Made by a program: the position numbers and the translations under genes. Positions 41,676 through 49,956 of a stretch of DNA of 64,000 bases are shown piece after piece. Origin of the DNA: Intrasporangium flavum (GTDB lineage Bacteria > Actinomycetota > Actinomycetes > Actinomycetales > Dermatophilaceae); contig NZ_MLJO01000028.1 of the NCBI RefSeq assembly GCF_001956915.1, positions 24,135-88,134 of the forward strand. Reading direction: 5' to 3'. Each line of letters begins with the position of its first letter. Position 1 is the stretch's first letter. The notes under the pieces are model-generated. The model was not told the origin of the DNA. It did not search any database and saw nothing but the letters and a program-made list of their open reading frames with translations.

Positions 41676-41708
41676 TCTGGACCCCCTCACCGAACGGAGC
41701 CGTGGACG

Positions 41709-42461
41709 ATGCCGACCTCGCCGCCCAACCCGATGCGCTCCCTCGACCGGGCCATCGACGTCCTCGAGGTCCTCGAGGCCGCTCCCCGGGGCATGCGCCT
41801 CACCGAGATCGCGCGGGAGTCCGGGTTGCACGTCGCGACCGCCTTGCGCATCCTCAACGCGCTCCAGGCGCGCGGCCGGGTCGAGCACGACGGCACCCAC
41901 TACCGGGCCGGCGTCGCCCTCCTGTTCGGCGCCCACGCCTACCTCACCACCAGCCCGCTGGTCGCCGCCGCGAGGCCGGTGCTGCAGGACCTCGCGAGCG
42001 AGACCGGCCTCGCCTCCTCCGTCTTCGTCCGCACCGGACTGCATCGCGCGATCATCGCCCGCGTCGAAGGGTCCAACCCGCTGCGGTACGAGCTGCCCGT
42101 CGGTGAGCGCCTGCCCCTCCACCTCGGCGCGGGCAAGGTGCTCGCGGCCGCCCTCGACCCGCAGGAACGAGAGCACCTCATCGACGTCGTGACACCCTTC
42201 CAGACGGCCGCAGGGCAGGAAGTCACCGCCGAACAGCTCCGCGAGGAGCTCGACTCCGTCATGGCGAAGGGGTACGCGGCATCCGACAGCGAGCGGGTCC
42301 TGGGGACCCGCTCCGTCGCCGCCCCCATCACCGACTCGGAGGGCCGGACCGTGGCAGCGATCCAGGTGGCGGGTAACGAGATCGGCTTCCCGCCCGAGCG
42401 CCTGGCCGCCTTCTCCGCCACCGTGCGCAACGCCGCACAGGCCCTGAGCCGCCGGCTCTGA
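41709..42461 (+). CDS. IclR-family transcriptional regulator of the tct operon
   Basis: 250 residues. Winged helix-turn-helix at the N-terminus (SLDRAIDVLEVLEAAPRGMRLTEIA, then SGLHVATALRILNALQ). The effector-binding domain contains LPLHLGAGKVLAAALD, AAPITDSEGRTVAAIQVAG and the usual C-terminal helix. It is divergent from tctB with two palindromes between them, so it is the likely local regulator responding to the imported acid or a breakdown product. Confidence 0.92.
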   Translation: MPTSPPNPMRSLDRAIDVLEVLEAAPRGMRLTEIARESGLHVATALRILNALQARGRVEHDGTHYRAGVALLFGAHAYLTTSPLVAAARPVLQDLASETGLASSVFVRTGLHRAIIARVEGSNPLRYELPVGERLPLHLGAGKVLAAALDPQEREHLIDVVTPFQTAAGQEVTAEQLREELDSVMAKGYAASDSERVLGTRSVAAPITDSEGRTVAAIQVAGNEIGFPPERLAAFSATVRNAAQALSRRL

Positions 42462-42488
42462 GGCCCACGCGACGGGACGTCGCCCAAC

Positions 42489-42511
42489 GGGCCGGACTCC
42501 TGGTCCGGCCC
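42489..42511 (+). terminator. Terminator of the IclR gene
   Basis: Perfect nine-base stem (GGGCCGGAC at 42489-42497 with 42503-42511) and a five-base loop, followed by CTTCGG-type sequence, 28 bases after the IclR stop. Confidence 0.75.
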
Positions 42512-42573
42512 TTCGGCCTGCCCGACGCCACGGGCAGGACACCAGCGATCGCTCGTGCGCCGCTACGGCGTCC

Positions 42574-43083
42574 GTGCATGGGGACCGCCGCCGCGAGCTG
42601 ACCATGCTCTGGGACTACCCGTGGCAGCCGATCAGGGACCCGGAGCTCGCGACAGCCACCCTCATGAGCGACCCGACGCTGCTGTTGCTGCCGCGCGACC
42701 ATCCCTTCGCCGGCGCGGATGCCGTCCCGGTGGCAGCGCTCGAGGACCAGATGTGGATCGTGCGTGACGAGCACCCCGTGGCCGACGTCCTGCGACGCGT
42801 CTGCCGCAGTGCAGGATTCGAGCCCGAGGTGGCCTTCGCGGCGAACGACTACCAGGAGACCCAGGGGATGGTCGCGGCCGGCATCGGGATCGCCCTGGCG
42901 CCTCACCTCGCGCTCAGCGCGCTACGCCCGGACGTCGTCGCCGTGCCGCTGGAGAAGGCACCGAACCGCCGAATCCTGCTGGCACACCTGGCCGGTCGGA
43001 GGCTCAGCGCTGCTGCGCGCGAGGCGACGGCGGTCTTCCGCTCGGTCGCGAACACGCGAGCGTCCTCCCAGAACCAGGACTGA
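42574..43083 (+). pseudogene. C-terminal fragment of a LysR-family regulator
   Basis: About 169 codons equal to the second half of the LysR substrate-binding domain: LTMLWDYPWQPIRDP, then DPTLLLLPRDHPFAG, DYQETQGMVAAGIGIALAPHLA and the C-terminal strand. The helix-turn-helix and first half of the effector domain are absent, and the 110 bases upstream hold the IclR terminator and no matching coding sequence. It is a 5'-deleted remnant, perhaps of a second regulator for the carboxylate cluster. Expression from GTG 42574 or ATG 42604 is possible, but DNA binding is not. Confidence 0.75.
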
Positions 43084-43102
43084 AACGATGTGCAGAGGCG
43101 CG

Positions 43103-43435
43103 TCAGGGAGCGGCATGCCAGCGGACCGGGCCGGCGATGATCGGTGGCCGCCCGACCACGCGGTCGTTGCCCCGTCGTTGCCGTGGCACCGGGCGTGACG
43201 CACGGGACTGCTGGTCGTATGCAGCTCGGCGGACGGGGTCGTGCAGCACCGCATAGGCGGCGAGCACCTGTTGCAGGGCCGTGTCGGACGCCACGCGTCC
43301 GTGCTCGTCACCCGGGTCTCGGGTGTCCGGGTGGTGCCGCCGGAGCAGGACACGGTAGGCACGGCTGATCTGGGCCTGGGTGGCGGTCGGTGACAGCCCC
43401 AGGGTGGCGTAGAGCTCGGGCTCCGGTGCGGGCAT
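43103..43435 (-). CDS. J-domain (DnaJ-like) protein
   Basis: 110 residues. The J-domain occupies the N-terminal 75 residues: LYATLGLSPTATQAQISRAYR, then the HPD motif in RRHHPDT and AYAVLHDPVRRAAYDQQ. No G/F linker, zinc fingers or C-terminal substrate domain. It would stimulate DnaK ATPase in a specialised setting. It lies near Hsp20 and a MerR/HspR-like gene, so it is probably part of a heat-shock group. Confidence 0.85.
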   Translation of the reverse strand: MPAPEPELYATLGLSPTATQAQISRAYRVLLRRHHPDTRDPGDEHGRVASDTALQQVLAAYAVLHDPVRRAAYDQQSRASRPVPRQRRGNDRVVGRPPIIAGPVRWHAAP

Positions 43436-43690
43436 GGTCCGTTCGATCGTGGGCGGGATCAGGGTGGCGGCGATGTCGTGGCCCCGGCCAAGTGCACGGC
43501 CGGGGCCACGGTGCGAGATGAGTTCGACCGGCCCGCCGAAAGGGTGCCGTTCAGGCGCGCGCCGCGCTCCGTGCGTCAGACGCTCTCGGTTCGGATGTGC
43601 CGGCGGGGCGAGCGATCACCTCGTGCGGATTGGTTCACGTGTGCCGATCACCTGCCTCCCCTGTCATCGTCCGTCTTGGTTGGGTCCCGT

Positions 43691-43720
43691 TGGTTCTCAA
43701 TAGTTCTCAGTGGTTCTCGG
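43691..43720. repeat. Three tandem copies of a 10-bp repeat at a gene end
   Basis: TGGTTCTCAA, TAGTTCTCAG and TGGTTCTCGG follow one another without gaps. The stop codon of the minus-strand hypothetical gene lies inside the second copy, so changes in repeat number would alter that protein's C-terminus. Confidence 0.7.
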
Positions 43721-44015
43721 TGGGTCTGCGGCTGCCGGGCGGGGGGCCGCGCTCCCGCGCCGAGCGGTCGACCCCGCCGTCCCGTGCTGGACCGGGGCGG
43801 GGCGAACCGCTGGCTGGTCGGCGGGCTCGGTCGCTGCCCCGACGCCCGCCGGCGTCGCGACGTCGGGGCCGTCGGGCCGGCGGCTCAGGCCATTCCGCGG
43901 CGATGATCGCCTCGAACTCGGCCGCGACCAGGTCCGCGTCGGCGCAGATGAGGTCGTAGAACTGCTCGTCGACCGTCTGCGCGTCGCGGTCACCGGTGAG
44001 GGGTGCGGTGGGCAT
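43707..44015 (-). CDS. Hypothetical protein of the heat-shock cluster
   Basis: 102 residues. The acidic N-terminal half (DEQFYDLICADADLVAAEFEAIIAAEWPEPP) matches a short protein often found with actinobacterial hsp20 genes. The C-terminal half is Arg/Gly/Pro-rich and disordered, and its end is set by a tandem repeat. It is 23 bases downstream of hsp20 and probably cotranscribed. Function unknown. Confidence 0.65.
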   Translation of the reverse strand: MPTAPLTGDRDAQTVDEQFYDLICADADLVAAEFEAIIAAEWPEPPARRPRRRDAGGRRGSDRARRPASGSPRPGPARDGGVDRSARERGPPPGSRRPTENH

Positions 44016-44038
44016 GACCGGTCCTCTCGCTCACCGGG

Positions 44039-44470
44039 TCAGGCGTTGATGGCCCGCCGGTCCTCGCCCTTGGTCGCGACGGCGATCTTGCGCGGCTTGG
44101 CCTGTTCGGCGACCGGGATCTGCAGTGTGAGCACACCGGCGTCGTAGCTGGCGCTGATCTTCTCGGTGTCCAGGTTGTCGCCGAGGATCAGCTGGCGGCT
44201 GAAGATCCCGCGCGGTCGCTCGGCTGCGATCAGCTCGGCATCGCTGGCTCGGGCCGGTCGCTCGGCCTTGACGGTGACGACGTTGCGTTCGACATCGAGG
44301 TCGATCGAGCCCGGGTCGACCCCGGGCAGGTCGAACTCGACGTGGAAGGTGTCCCCGTCGCGCCAGGCGTCCATCGGCATCACCGACGGTCGGGCGAGGG
44401 TGCCGTTGCTGCCGAAGACCTGCTGGGTGAGCCGGTCCAGGTCACGGAACGGGTCGGTGCGCATCAGCAT
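44039..44470 (-). CDS. Hsp20/alpha-crystallin small heat-shock protein
   Basis: 143-residue ATP-independent holdase. The alpha-crystallin domain runs from about residue 40 to 130: [35 protein letters not shown], and the C-terminal [12 protein letters not shown] carries the conserved A-X-L-X-L-X-I/V-P. ATG 44470 has GGAGGTGG upstream; ATG 44485/44488 would add five to six residues. It faces the MerR-type regulator across a palindromic operator. Confidence 0.93.
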   Translation of the reverse strand: MLMRTDPFRDLDRLTQQVFGSNGTLARPSVMPMDAWRDGDTFHVEFDLPGVDPGSIDLDVERNVVTVKAERPARASDAELIAAERPRGIFSRQLILGDNLDTEKISASYDAGVLTLQIPVAEQAKPRKIAVATKGEDRRAINA

Positions 44471-44546
44471 CGTGTCCACCTCCATCACTCCTGTTCTCTC
44501 GGATGCTCCGTGTGGGCCACAGATCCGAAAAGGACCTGTGGTGTGC

Positions 44547-44565
44547 GCTATAGATTTGATATAGC
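44547..44565. promoter_or_regulatory. Palindromic operator between hsp20 and the MerR-type gene
   Basis: GCTATA, seven bases, TATAGC: a perfect six-base dyad in an unusually A/T-rich patch of this GC-rich sequence. It also provides TATA-like -10 elements in both directions, and is the probable binding site of the adjacent MerR/HspR-like protein. Confidence 0.7.
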
Positions 44566-44624
44566 ACCCGTGGGATGCTGATGCAAGGGGTCATTCAGAT
44601 GAGTCGGCGAAAGGACGTCAGGGC

Positions 44625-44939
44625 GTGGATGTCGTGGGTGCTGCAGCACCGGACCCGGCCCGCGGTGTGTACGGGATCTCCGTCGCGGCGGAGCTCGCGG
44701 GTACCGGGGTCCAGAACCTGCGCGCCTACGAGGCACGCGGGCTGTTGACGCCGGAACGCACGGCCGGAGGCACCCGCCGGTACAGCGCCGACGACATCGC
44801 CCGGCTCCGGCGCATCGGCGTCCTGCTCGACGCCGGGCTCAACCTCGCCGGGATCGCCATGGTGATCCCCCTGCAGGACGAGAACAGCCAGCTCCGCTCG
44901 GAGCACGAGACGCTGACGGAGAAGGAGGAAAAGCCATGA
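44625..44939 (+). CDS. MerR-family heat-shock regulator (HspR-like)
   Basis: 104 residues. The MerR helix-turn-helix reads VYGISVAAELAGTGVQNLRAY, then EARGLLTPERTAGGTRRYS and DIARLRRIGVLLDAGLNLAGI. A short C-terminal helix and acidic tail replace the metal-binding region, as in HspR, which represses chaperone genes. Its divergent position beside hsp20, with a palindrome between them, supports that role. The stop overlaps the next gene's start (ATGA). Confidence 0.85.
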   Translation: MDVVGAAAPDPARGVYGISVAAELAGTGVQNLRAYEARGLLTPERTAGGTRRYSADDIARLRRIGVLLDAGLNLAGIAMVIPLQDENSQLRSEHETLTEKEEKP

Positions 44940-45241
44940 CTGACAACCGGATCCGACGTACCAACCACATCGAGCACGTCATGGACCCCCACCTCGTCGA
45001 TGCCATCGAGCCGGTCCCCGAGTCCGACCGGCTCGAGCAGCTGACCCTTGCCGATCCGACAGCCGACCCCTCGGACGGCCCTCCACCGGCTCCGGGCGCC
45101 TCCACCTTGGTCTGGGATCCCGAGGCGTCCGGGCCGGCCGGACTCGTCGACGAGGCGGACTGGCTGGAACAGCAGTTCCCGGTCTCGGCCACCGCACCTG
45201 ACGACGAGGACTACGCACCCGACCTGGGCGGCTCCCGGTAG
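44936..45241 (+). CDS. Acidic hypothetical protein coupled to the MerR gene
   Basis: 101 residues, acidic and Pro/Asp-rich with low predicted order. LVWDPEASGPAGLVDEADWLEQQ is the only segment that looks conserved, resembling short actinobacterial DUF5709-like proteins. Four-base overlap with the MerR gene implies coupled translation. Function unknown. Confidence 0.65.
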   Translation: MTDNRIRRTNHIEHVMDPHLVDAIEPVPESDRLEQLTLADPTADPSDGPPPAPGASTLVWDPEASGPAGLVDEADWLEQQFPVSATAPDDEDYAPDLGGSR

Positions 45242-45311
45242 CCGAGCTCCTGCCCGCACCCACTTCACCCCACTTCACCGACCGCCCCACTCCCTGAAGG
45301 AGACGTCGACG

Positions 45312-45548
45312 ATGACCGTCACCGTCCAGAAGCCCCCGGCCGATCAGGGGGCGCTTGGATCGATGAGCATCCGAGAGCTTGTCCTCGCGCTCGCCGCGCT
45401 CGAAGACGACCTGACCGAACCGGCCCACGGGCCTGACGAGCGGCACAGCCGCGCGGCCGACACACCCGCGGACGGAGCATCTGCTCGCGAGCGCGCGATC
45501 AGGGACGAGCTGCGGCGACGCCGGCTCGCACTACGCGACCGAGCCTGA
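45312..45548 (+). CDS. Small hypothetical protein
   Basis: 78 residues, helical and highly charged (SIRELVLALAALEDDL, ARERAIRDELRRRRLALRDR). ATG 45312 follows TGAAGGAGACG, a good ribosome site, 70 bases after the preceding gene, so it probably ends the MerR operon. Function unknown. Confidence 0.6.
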   Translation: MTVTVQKPPADQGALGSMSIRELVLALAALEDDLTEPAHGPDERHSRAADTPADGASARERAIRDELRRRRLALRDRA

Positions 45549-45849
45549 GCGCACACCGCGGGTGCGTCCATCGACATCCCGGTCGGCACCGCGTTCCAGT
45601 ACCGCTGCACCGTCGCCGTTGGGCGTGCCGCGCGAACTGCTCGTCGCGCTCAGGCATGGCTTCGCGGTGCGTCCAGCGACCGGACCGCTCCGGATCGACG
45701 CCCGGGCAGGCGCCTGCGCGGTGGGCCCAGCCGCGGGCCCGGCGCCGTTTCACGCTCGGCCGCCGGGTCACGATTGCTGAACGGTGTGGAGAGTCCGAAG
45801 ACCTGCAGGCGCGCCGCTCCTAGCCTGACCGTCAGGAACAGGGGGTGCG
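45549..45849. other. 300-base region with no recognised feature
   Basis: GC-rich, with short open frames in both directions but none with a ribosome site or protein-like composition. CGCGGGCCCGGCGCC-type palindromic DNA around 45730-45748 could terminate the preceding operon. Confidence 0.4.
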
Positions 45850-46593
45850 ATGGTCCGGAGCCAGGCCGCCGTCGACAAGGCGCTGCGCGTTGCCGTCATC
45901 GTGATCGGCGTGGCCTTCGCCGGCTACATCGCGTTGCACGTCCTGCTCTTCCACGCGCTGCAGGAGCCGTATCCGTACCTGGACGTGCAGAACGAGAGCG
46001 GGCGCCCGCTGCTCATCGAGCGGGCCGACTTCGCGCCCTCACCCGGCGGGGCGGACCTGAGCGTGCTCGCGTGGCACGCCATGTCGGGATGGCCGGCGGG
46101 CAGCTACGAGTGCGACCAGAGCCAGCTGGTGGCCCGCGACGTGCAGGGATCCGTGGTCGCGCGGAGAACCGGCGTCTGCCAGGGCGACACGTGGACCATC
46201 ACGTCGGAGGGCATGTCGGCAGCACCCCGCTACCGACCCGGGCCGGCAGGCACCGACCTCGTGGAGGCGCGCCTCGTCCTCGTCACGTCCGACTCGAGCG
46301 GACCGGTGGTGGTGTGGTGGCGGGCTCTGCCGCAGGCCCTGCAGCAAGCTGCAGCAACGGGCAGTGCGGCGGGTGTCAGCGTGCACGGCCCGTTCCTCGA
46401 GGGCGACGACCTGACGTTGTACGTGCGTGGGCCCGATGCCGCCACGGTCCTGGAGTTCGCCCGCACGCGGGTGCTGACTCCGTCACCCGGAAGGGTCGAC
46501 GCCTACATCACCGATCCGGGCCGGCCTGCGCCGACGTCGCCGACCCCGGTGGTGCTGGAGTCGACGACGTCGCCCCCCGCCCGCACGCGCTGA
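45850..46593 (+). CDS. Hypothetical membrane-anchored protein
   Basis: 247 residues. One N-terminal transmembrane helix (ALRVAVIVIGVAFAGYIALHVLLF) with an extracellular beta-rich domain (YLDVQNESGRPLLIERADF, WPAGSYECDQSQLV). Two cysteines may form a disulfide, and the C-terminus is Pro/Thr-rich. It is convergent with the M50 protease gene, four bases apart. No family recognised. Confidence 0.7.
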   Translation: MVRSQAAVDKALRVAVIVIGVAFAGYIALHVLLFHALQEPYPYLDVQNESGRPLLIERADFAPSPGGADLSVLAWHAMSGWPAGSYECDQSQLVARDVQGSVVARRTGVCQGDTWTITSEGMSAAPRYRPGPAGTDLVEARLVLVTSDSSGPVVVWWRALPQALQQAAATGSAAGVSVHGPFLEGDDLTLYVRGPDAATVLEFARTRVLTPSPGRVDAYITDPGRPAPTSPTPVVLESTTSPPARTR

Positions 46594-46597
46594 GCCG

Positions 46598-49039
46598 TCA
46601 CGGGCTGGTCGTCGTGGCACCATTTTCGGGAGTCGCGACGGCGCCGTCGGCGCTCGGCGTGGACGCCGGCTCGTCGGAACCGGTGCCGTCCGTGCCCTCG
46701 CTCGTCGTGGGTGCCGGCGTGGACGGCGTCGGCTCGTCACCGGTCCCGGCGCCCGTCGGGTCCGGGGCCGGGGCCGGGGAGACGCTGCTCGGGTCGGTGG
46801 CCACCGGCGTCGGCGACGTGCTCGGCGTCGACGACGTCCCACCGTCGACGGACGTCGACTCGCCGGGCACGAGCGGCCCCTGCTCCTTCTCGATGATCTG
46901 CACGATCTGCTGCTTGTAGACCTCGAGCCGGTCGCTGATCTCGGACAGCGGCACCTCGGTGATGTGCGCCCCGAACGCGGCGATCTCCTTCCAGACGGCG
47001 GCGATCTGCTGCTTGCCCTCGTCGCTGAGGGGACCGTCGAGCGTGAGGAAGAGCTGCGAGGCGAGCGCGTAGGACAGGCAGTTGACGCAGTCGACGTTGA
47101 CCGCGCCGGAGAGGTTCTGCGGGACGGCCACGTGGTTGTCACCGGTGACGAGGACGATCTGGAACCCGATCGCGACCGCGGCGCAGTTGTCGCAGCTGGA
47201 GAAGGCGTAGGCCTCGTTGGTGTTGAGCGCCGGCGAATCGTCGTCGATCCACACCAGCGCGAACGCGACGTCGTACTGGATCGTGCCGTCGGTGGTGTTG
47301 ACGGCCAGCGCCTGGTTGTCCCCGGGGCCGGGAGCGAGCGGCTTGTCGAAGGGGAAGACCCAGCCCGCGGCCGACGGCGTCGGCTCGGGGTTCGCCGCCG
47401 AACCGGAGTCGACGCCTCGGGGCACCAGCACGACGGCCAGCTGCGGCTTCTCACGCGTCGGACGCGGGTCGCTCTTGCCCCAGCCTGCGAGCACCGTCCC
47501 GCTGGCACCCTGCGTCAGGCCTGCCGGGGACCGCCGCAGGGCGGCGGGCGCCGGGATCGCCCCGGCGGCCTGCACCAGGGTGCCGCCCTCATAGGGCTGC
47601 ACCGGGCGGTAGCTCCCCTCTCGCGGCCACCAGGCGAGCACGAGGCCGGCCACGAGGGCCAGGGCCACGACGCCGGTGGCCCCGCGCTTCACCGGGGCGC
47701 CCCGGGTGCGGCGCAGGGCCGCGGTCACGAGCCCGCGCACGAGGCGGACGAGCAGCACGGCCGTCGCCAGGATCGGGAAGACGACCGCGAGGATCGCGAC
47801 GCATCGCGCGCCGATCGCGAGGACGTCGGTGTGGGCCCACGCGTCGGTCAGCGCGTGGGACTGTGCGCCAAGGCTGCGCCACGCCGTGCCCAGAACGCGC
47901 GGCAGGGCGATGACCATGGTGAAGATCGAGAACATCAGGACCGGCACCACGACGAGCACCCACAGCGTCACGACCACCCGCGCCCAGGGCTTGAGCACCC
48001 GCGACTCGGGATCCTTCCACCGCCAGGGAAGGACGCCGAGCAGGGTCGGCCTGATCCGGTGGAAGAGGTCGGGCACGCCGGTGACGTCGGCGAGCACGTG
48101 GTAGCCGTCGAACCGGACGAGCGGCGTCAGCTGGCGCACCATCTGCAGGATCTGCGTCGCCACCACGAGCAGCAGCGCGTCCCACCGCGTCAGCCACCAG
48201 ACGCCGGCCGTGGCCACGGCAACCATCGCGTTGAAGTAGAGGCCACCGAGATCGGTGCGGACCCTCCCGCCTCGGCCGAGCCGGTAGGAGTCGGTGACGT
48301 CGGTGTAGAAGGCCGGCCAGACCAGGTAGATGCCCGCGCCCATCACGCCCGGCGTGGCCCCGCCGCGTCGGGCGGCCGCGGCGTGCCCGAACTCGTGGAA
48401 GCCGGCCGAGAGCACGGTGACCAGCACGACGACCAGCAGGAGGCCCGGCTGGTCGAACGCCTGGTAGGTCGCGGACGCAAGGCCCTCGTGGAACAGCACC
48501 CACCAGCTGACCGCCAAGAACACGGCCACCACGAGGGCCACGAGAACCGGGTGGAAGAGCCGTGCGAACGGTGCGGTCCAGCGTCGGGTTCGCTCGGGGT
48601 CGGTCACGGCGTACTTGAACCGGAGCGCGAGCAGCGGGTTCGACTTCTTCAGCTCGGGCTGCGAGCCGTCCTCCCGGGCGAGCAGCCCGAGCGGGCGCAG
48701 CTGTTCGTCCACGAGGGTGCGCACGTTGTCGCCGGTGACCGTGCGGCCCTGCACCGCACTGACGTGCTCGGCCACCTCGTCGAAGGACCGGCGGCCGTCG
48801 ACCGTCGTCAGGACCAGGTAGAGCAGCGGCGTGAGCTGGAACGTCTGCCCGTCAGCCCGACGGGCGAGTGCCGGTGGCACGCGGTAGCCGGAGCCGGCCA
48901 TCTCGCCGATCAGCTCGACGCCCTCCGCCCGCACGGGTGCACGCGCGCCCCGCGCTGCACCCTCAGACGCCTCACCCTCCGGCGCCTCAGCCGTGGGCGC
49001 ACCGGGCGCGGGCAGCACAGGACGCGACGGCGACTCCAT
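46598..49039 (-). CDS. M50-type membrane metalloprotease with N-terminal PqqD/RRE-like domain
   Basis: 813-residue membrane protein. Residues about 37-122 form a PqqD-like winged helix (GYRVPPALARRADGQTFQLT, VDGRRSFDEVAEHV). About eight transmembrane helices follow, with the zinc motif HEFGH at 215-219 and FDGYHVLAD as the probable third-ligand region. An extracellular domain with two CXXC pairs (SSCDNCAAVAIGF and NVDCVNCLSYALA) and a Ser/Thr/Pro/Gly-rich tail of about 90 residues end the protein. It resembles YydH-type 'peptide zinc metalloproteases' that process RiPP peptides. The neighbouring repeat protein ends 46 bases upstream and is the obvious substrate candidate. Confidence 0.82.
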   Translation of the reverse strand: MESPSRPVLPAPGAPTAEAPEGEASEGAARGARAPVRAEGVELIGEMAGSGYRVPPALARRADGQTFQLTPLLYLVLTTVDGRRSFDEVAEHVSAVQGRTVTGDNVRTLVDEQLRPLGLLAREDGSQPELKKSNPLLALRFKYAVTDPERTRRWTAPFARLFHPVLVALVVAVFLAVSWWVLFHEGLASATYQAFDQPGLLLVVVLVTVLSAGFHEFGHAAAARRGGATPGVMGAGIYLVWPAFYTDVTDSYRLGRGGRVRTDLGGLYFNAMVAVATAGVWWLTRWDALLLVVATQILQMVRQLTPLVRFDGYHVLADVTGVPDLFHRIRPTLLGVLPWRWKDPESRVLKPWARVVVTLWVLVVVPVLMFSIFTMVIALPRVLGTAWRSLGAQSHALTDAWAHTDVLAIGARCVAILAVVFPILATAVLLVRLVRGLVTAALRRTRGAPVKRGATGVVALALVAGLVLAWWPREGSYRPVQPYEGGTLVQAAGAIPAPAALRRSPAGLTQGASGTVLAGWGKSDPRPTREKPQLAVVLVPRGVDSGSAANPEPTPSAAGWVFPFDKPLAPGPGDNQALAVNTTDGTIQYDVAFALVWIDDDSPALNTNEAYAFSSCDNCAAVAIGFQIVLVTGDNHVAVPQNLSGAVNVDCVNCLSYALASQLFLTLDGPLSDEGKQQIAAVWKEIAAFGAHITEVPLSEISDRLEVYKQQIVQIIEKEQGPLVPGESTSVDGGTSSTPSTSPTPVATDPSSVSPAPAPDPTGAGTGDEPTPSTPAPTTSEGTDGTGSDEPASTPSADGAVATPENGATTTSP

Positions 49040-49085
49040 GTCGTCGTCGCGTCCTGTCCGGCCGGAGAGGACCGTCACGGGCCGG

Positions 49086-49841
49086 CTACTGCTTGATGTC
49101 GGAGGACTGGTCCGAGGTGGCCTCAGCAGAACCGGTGATGTCCTGGTTGATGATCGCGTCCTGCTGCGAGACCGCGACCGCGTCGCTGCCCACGGAGCCG
49201 ACGTTGGCGGCCACCGCGGCGTCGATGGGGGCGGCCACGTTGGCGTTCGCGGCCACGGCGCCGTTGATGGGCGCCGCGACGTCGGCGTCGGCGTCGACGT
49301 TGACGTCGACGTTGAGCAGGTTGCCGTCGAGCATGTCGCCACTGGTGACGCCGCCTGCGGTGTCGCCCACGGCGCCAGCAGCGCCACCGGCGTCAGTGGA
49401 CCCGGTCGCGCCTCCCACCGCATCGCCGACACCGTCCGCCGGGGCCGTGGACGGCGCGTCGGTGGCGGTGCCCGTCGACGCGTCGGCCGGCGCCGGGGCA
49501 CCGGAGTCGACCACGTCGTTCCCCTGGTCGATCCCGCTGTCCTGCGTGGCGTGCGCGGTGGCGTCGGTGTCGAGTCCCTGGTCGATGAGCACGCCCTGGT
49601 CGCTGAGCGCCTGGGCGCTCGAGTCGACCGAGAGGACGTTGGCGCCGACCGCCGCGTCGATCGGCGCCGCCACGTTCGCGTTCGCGGCGACGGCCAGGTC
49701 GATCGGGGCCGCCGCGTCGATGGCCAGGTCGATGTCGGCGTTGAGGTCGAGGATCGAGACGACCTCCTTGTCGGGAAGCGCGGTGGTGCTCTCGGCAGCG
49801 AGCTCCTCGGCCGACAGGCCGACAGGCTTGTTGTCACTCAT
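49086..49841 (-). CDS. Duplicated-module Asp/Ala-rich protein with leader-like N-terminus (candidate M50 substrate)
   Basis: 251 residues, acidic, with only Met 1 and Met 170 and no Cys. Residues 1-33 resemble a RiPP leader (ELAAESTTALPDKEVVSILD). Residues 34-106 and 177-251 are two copies of one module: an alternating Asp/hydrophobic stretch, ANANVAAPIDAAV with its N-terminal echo, then a Gln/Ser/Asp segment ending in Q. A Gly/Ala/Thr linker joins them. There is no signal peptide or transmembrane helix. GGAGA precedes ATG 49841. It is directly upstream of the M50/RRE gene in the same direction. Structural or precursor role is inferred; no family named. Confidence 0.75.
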   Translation of the reverse strand: MSDNKPVGLSAEELAAESTTALPDKEVVSILDLNADIDLAIDAAAPIDLAVAANANVAAPIDAAVGANVLSVDSSAQALSDQGVLIDQGLDTDATAHATQDSGIDQGNDVVDSGAPAPADASTGTATDAPSTAPADGVGDAVGGATGSTDAGGAAGAVGDTAGGVTSGDMLDGNLLNVDVNVDADADVAAPINGAVAANANVAAPIDAAVAANVGSVGSDAVAVSQQDAIINQDITGSAEATSDQSSDIKQ

Positions 49842-49956
49842 CCCGGGTCTCCGTTCTCGGCAGGCCGTCACTGGCGTGACGCTGCCGACCCTTTACCCAG
49901 TCCGGTTTGTCCCGGAACGCGCCCGCCGTCGCAGTCGGTGACGTGGCGGCCCCGCC

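Noticed and set aside
43697..43993. Alternative overlapping frame at the small heat-shock-cluster gene
   Set aside because: Its start lacks a ribosome site and the sequence is Arg/Ser/Thr-rich; the frame ending at 43707 has the conserved acidic N-terminus.
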